From an uncultured Geobacter sp. (GTDB taxonomy: Bacteria > Desulfobacterota > Desulfuromonadia > Geobacterales > CAIOGM01): DNA of 64,000 nt. The notes under the pieces are model-generated. The model did not search any database. It was not told the origin of the DNA and saw only the letters and a program-made list of their open reading frames with translations. Below are positions 61,473-64,000 of this stretch, piece by piece. Location: NCBI GenBank assembly GCA_903857795.1, contig CAIOGM010000122.1, forward strand, positions 1 to 64,000, written 5' to 3'. A program made the position numbers and the translations under genes. How positions within the stretch are numbered: the first letter of the stretch is position 1; each line of letters opens with the position of its first letter.

Positions 61473-61556
61473 ACGTCACTCCTTGTTGTGGTATCCATGC
61501 AACCGCGGAATAATAAGCGTTATGGAGCAGGAGTACAACGAATATATAGAACTCCG

Positions 61557-61572
61557 TGCAACAGAAGTGCCA
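61557..61572 (-). promoter_or_regulatory. consensus sigma-54 promoter of the fliL operon
   Basis: Read on the minus strand: TGGCAC-TTCTG-TTGCA, identical to the consensus TGGCAC-N5-TTGCW at every fixed position. Expected transcription start about 73 nt before fliL. Binding sites for an activator were not identified. Confidence 0.85.
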
Positions 61573-61744
61573 GAGTTGCCGATGTGCTGCAAATAGATTT
61601 GCGGGGGAGGTGATTACTCCTCTTCCCTTGCGAATGCACCATTGAAGCAGGTGGAGCTAACCGGCTACGCCACTTTTTATGAGGAGGAGATAACAGAATC
61701 GGCAGGGAGGTGAAGTCAGTGTTTTGACAATGAGTGGAGAGATC

Positions 61745-61771
61745 AAAAAAAGGGCGGCTCGGAAGCCGCCC
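61745..61771 (-). terminator. Rho-independent terminator of the flgD-flgE operon
   Basis: Read on the minus strand: GGGCGGCT-TCCG-AGCCGCCC (8-bp stem, stable TCCG-type loop) followed by seven T, 31 nt after the flgE stop. Confidence 0.92.
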
Positions 61772-61801
61772 CTGGTAAGGGTACTCACTGTCTCAGAAAA
61801 A

Positions 61802-62638
61802 TTACCGTACCATCTGGATCGCGTCGTTGGTCAGCTGGTCGTTGACGGTAATGGTTTTGGAGTTGGCCGAATAAGCTCGCTGGGTGACGATCATGTTGAC
61901 CATCTCCGCCGCCATGTCCACATTGCTCGACTCCAGGGAGTTGGCAACAATTTTTTCCGTCGGGGACAACCCCGCGCCTGCGAGGTTGGCGTAGACGAGA
62001 GGAGTGCCCGAGGTGGTGCTGGAGTTATAGAGAGATCCGCCCCCTTTCTGCAGCTCCGTGGGGACTTGGACCCTGACGAGACCGATTCTGCCGGAGCCCG
62101 TTACCGGAGCCAAGATAGTGGTGCCGGTGGTGTCAACAGCGGTGATCTTGCCGGTGGAGTCGATTCCGGTAATCCTGCCGAATGTCGCCGGATTATAGCT
62201 TAGCCCCAATCCGGCATCATCCAGCACATTTTTTCCATCGGGATTGACCAGGTTACCCAATGCGTCCAGATTAAAAGCCCCGGCCCTGGTCAATTGAGCG
62301 GCAGCAGGGAGGGTAACTGGAGCAGGGCCTCCTGTCGCCGTGAGATTGGCGACTGCGAAGAAGAGATTGTCCCCTTGAAGCGCCACATCGCTGACGTTAG
62401 CCGTTGTCTGGAGGGAGCCGCCAAAAAACTGATTCTCCACCTTCTGGACCTGGGTGCCGAGTCCGACCTGGGAGTTGTTGTGTCCGATATTCTGGGAGAG
62501 GAGATCGGAGAAGAGGGTGCGGGCGGCCTTGTACCCGGTGGTGTTGACGTTGGCGATGTTGTTGCTGATCACGCCCATGGCTTCGCTCTGGGCCTTCATT
62601 CCATTGACGCCGGTAAACAGTGCGGATGTGATGCTCAT
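61802..62638 (-). CDS. flgE: flagellar hook protein FlgE, short form
   Basis: 278 residues: N-terminal rod/hook motif (SALFTGVNGMKAQSEAMGVI, SNNIANVNTTGYKAARTLF), middle GLGTQVQKVENQFFGGSLQT, and C-terminal SLESSNVDMAAEMVNMIVTQ, RAYSANSKTI. The C-terminal motif and the location after flgD and the flagellar operon protein point to FlgE, but the length is well under the usual 400 or more, so the outer hook domains are small or absent. A FlgF/G-like rod protein is the alternative; those are already encoded at 47745-49305. Confidence 0.8.
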   Translation of the reverse strand: MSITSALFTGVNGMKAQSEAMGVISNNIANVNTTGYKAARTLFSDLLSQNIGHNNSQVGLGTQVQKVENQFFGGSLQTTANVSDVALQGDNLFFAVANLTATGGPAPVTLPAAAQLTRAGAFNLDALGNLVNPDGKNVLDDAGLGLSYNPATFGRITGIDSTGKITAVDTTGTTILAPVTGSGRIGLVRVQVPTELQKGGGSLYNSSTTSGTPLVYANLAGAGLSPTEKIVANSLESSNVDMAAEMVNMIVTQRAYSANSKTITVNDQLTNDAIQMVR

Positions 62639-62832
62639 GATATGCCTCCTTACGGCAAATTAGTAGCGGGATACCTCGGTCGGTCGGTACCCCCGGGCTT
62701 CCTTCTGGAGGTCCAGCCCGTTAAGTTCTGGTGTAAAGTCGGGGTTCTAGGTTCTAGGTTCTGGGTTCGATGTTCTGGGTTCGGGTTAGCTGCCAATTGT
62801 AAATTATTAATTGTTAATTAGTCCATTGCTTG
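62639..62832. repeat. gap with GGTTCTAGGTTCTGGGTTC direct repeats
   Basis: The stretch 62739-62787 is a run of imperfect 7-10-nt units (GGTTCTA, GGTTCTG, GGTTCGATGTTCT), similar to the run at about 30090-30120. No gene or promoter is recognised. Confidence 0.6.
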
Positions 62833-63216
62833 TCAAATGACTGCCACTGAATCGATGTTGGTGATGACACTGCCAACCATACTCTTCCGGTCCATCGCCG
62901 TAATCACCGTCCGATTTGCCACACTGACCACGAAGGCTGTATCCCCCTGCATGATGAGTGATTCTCTCCCCCCCTTTTTCGCCACACTCTCCATGGCGCC
63001 AGCAAGACTCTTGAGGTCTGACTCGCTGAGGGTTATCCCCCGGGTTCGAAGCCGCTCCTGTGCATGCTGTGAAAACTTGATCCCCTCTGCCGGAAGTTTT
63101 GTATCCAGGATCTTGGCAAAGGGTGACGCCACCCCCGAAACAGCACTCTTGGATTCTACCGGTTTCCTTGATGGCTGGATTACGAGTGGATCGGGGAAAA
63201 AAACCTTGTCGATCAC
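62833..63216 (-). CDS. flagellar operon protein (TIGR02530-type)
   Basis: 127 residues with a GTG start. The core (GIKFSQHAQERLRTRGITLS, ESDLKSLAGAMESVAKKGGR; VVSVANRTVITAMDRKSMVG) matches the small protein of unknown role that sits between flgD and flgE in many flagellar loci. It lies 6 nt after flgD. Confidence 0.85.
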   Translation of the reverse strand: MIDKVFFPDPLVIQPSRKPVESKSAVSGVASPFAKILDTKLPAEGIKFSQHAQERLRTRGITLSESDLKSLAGAMESVAKKGGRESLIMQGDTAFVVSVANRTVITAMDRKSMVGSVITNIDSVAVI

Positions 63217-63222
63217 ATCATA

Positions 63223-63870
63223 TCACCCCCCTACCCCTATGACGTTGGCCAACGGCACGTTCCCCCCGGCACTCTGCAGCACCGGTGAACCTTGATTCAT
63301 CGTCACTCCGGTCACGGCTCTCTTGACAAGGGAAGTCCCGTCGAACGTACTCCCATAACTATTGACCCCGGTGACGGAGAACGTGTACGCTCCGGAAGCT
63401 GCCTGGGCGCCGGTACTATCCAACCCATCCCATGTCATGCTCCCGTTTCCGGTTGCCGCACTCCCTCCAGTCAGCACCCGGACGGTGCTTCCGGCGCTGT
63501 TCTTAATCGTCACCTTAACCGAGTCCGCCGCACTTCCGAGATTGTAATTGACTTGCGAAGCCGAACCCGAAGCCAGCTGAATATCCGATCCTTGGGCGGT
63601 GATCGTCTTGCCGATATACGACACTGCCGTCAGATTTGACTGTGCGGTCAGCAGATTCGTCAGATTGGTATTGGCATTGTACGCCTGCTCAACCTGGGTA
63701 AGCTGGGCCATCTGCGCCACCATCTGCGTACTGTCGGTCGGGTTCATCGGATCCTGATTTTGCAACTGCGTGATAAACAGCTTCATGAAGTCGTCTTTGT
63801 TGAGACCGGTCGTCTTCTTCATATATGCCGCAGCGGCAGAGGTATCATTTGTAACTGTTGAAATAGCCAT
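63223..63870 (-). CDS. flgD: hook capping protein FlgD
   Basis: 215 residues from the ATG at 63870 with AAAGGAGG upstream. The N-terminal capping segment (LNKDDFMKLFITQLQNQDPM, NPTDSTQMVAQMAQLTQVEQ) is diagnostic. The C-terminal FlgD Ig-like and Tudor-like parts follow (VRVLTGGSAATGNGSMTWDG). It caps the growing hook. A sigma-54-type promoter lies 52 nt upstream. Confidence 0.97.
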   Translation of the reverse strand: MAISTVTNDTSAAAAYMKKTTGLNKDDFMKLFITQLQNQDPMNPTDSTQMVAQMAQLTQVEQAYNANTNLTNLLTAQSNLTAVSYIGKTITAQGSDIQLASGSASQVNYNLGSAADSVKVTIKNSAGSTVRVLTGGSAATGNGSMTWDGLDSTGAQAASGAYTFSVTGVNSYGSTFDGTSLVKRAVTGVTMNQGSPVLQSAGGNVPLANVIGVGG

Positions 63871-63921
63871 ACATCTCACCTCCTTTCTTTTTGTAATCGA
63901 GAGACCTTATGCTATTCCTTT

Positions 63922-63937
63922 TGCATCAGTAGTGCCA
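63922..63937 (-). promoter_or_regulatory. sigma-54 promoter of the flgD operon
   Basis: Read on the minus strand: TGGCAC-TACTG-ATGCA. The -24 element is consensus, spacing is exact (GG and GC 10 nt apart), and only one base of the -12 element (TTGCA) differs. It lies about 50 nt before flgD. Confidence 0.75.
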
Positions 63938-64000
63938 GTTACACAATCTATTTAAAATTTCTTTTTATCACATAAAAATGTTGTAAATCGGTCAGTTCTG

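Overview
The window comes from a Gram-negative motile bacterium, most likely a Geobacter-like member of the Desulfuromonadota. This rests on gene content and order (one large flagellar locus with flbD-motAB, csrA-fliW, flhFG-fliA, several CgeB-type glycosyltransferases and a bacteriohemerythrin) and on the mix of sigma-54-like and sigma-28-like promoter elements. It is an inference from family knowledge; no database search was run. No rRNA, tRNA or CRISPR was seen.

Layout. Positions 1-499 are AT-rich with no gene. 500-8703 (+) is a tightly overlapping operon for modified-sugar and glycan synthesis (sugar O-methyltransferase, B12 radical SAM enzyme, glycosyltransferase, sugar-nucleotide reductase, cupin, TPR protein); its left part is visibly AT-richer than the rest. 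8704-10860 is a small scar region: a decayed HigB-like toxin with its intact antitoxin, fragments of a P-loop ATPase and of the TPR gene, and an intact Xre/RES toxin-antitoxin pair. 10951-16224 (+) holds two glycosyltransferases and flbD-motA-motB behind a near-consensus sigma-28 promoter. 16454-22911 (-) is fliD-fliS-fliT-like followed by two CgeB-type glycosyltransferases and an unknown protein in one operon. 23357-30072 holds more glycosyltransferases and an FkbH-like protein. 31007-33172 (-) carries two paralogous flagellins.

33485-40332 (+) is the least ordinary part: a corrinoid-binding protein, a methyltransferase-fold protein (MtaA/UroD family) with altered zinc-ligand positions, a histidine kinase whose N-terminus resembles DUF1638, a GAF-PAS histidine kinase and an HD-GYP response regulator. 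All but one junction overlap, and the operon sits behind a sigma-54-like element. It looks like a corrinoid/methyl-transfer sensory pathway feeding cyclic-di-GMP breakdown, placed between flagellin and fliW-csrA.

40799-63870 (-) is the structural flagellar core in three operons: flgF-G-A-H-I-J-M-N-K-L-csrA-fliW; fliL-M-N-O-P-Q-R-flhB-hemerythrin-flhA-flhF-flhG-fliA; and flgD-(flagellar operon protein)-flgE. Sigma-54-like elements precede flgD, fliL, flgF and fliD; sigma-28 elements precede one flagellin gene and flbD-motAB. This suggests a tiered cascade in which sigma-54 makes the basal body, hook and FliA, and FliA (checked by FlgM) then makes filament and motor. Large gaps are filled with dispersed inverted-repeat elements of several families.
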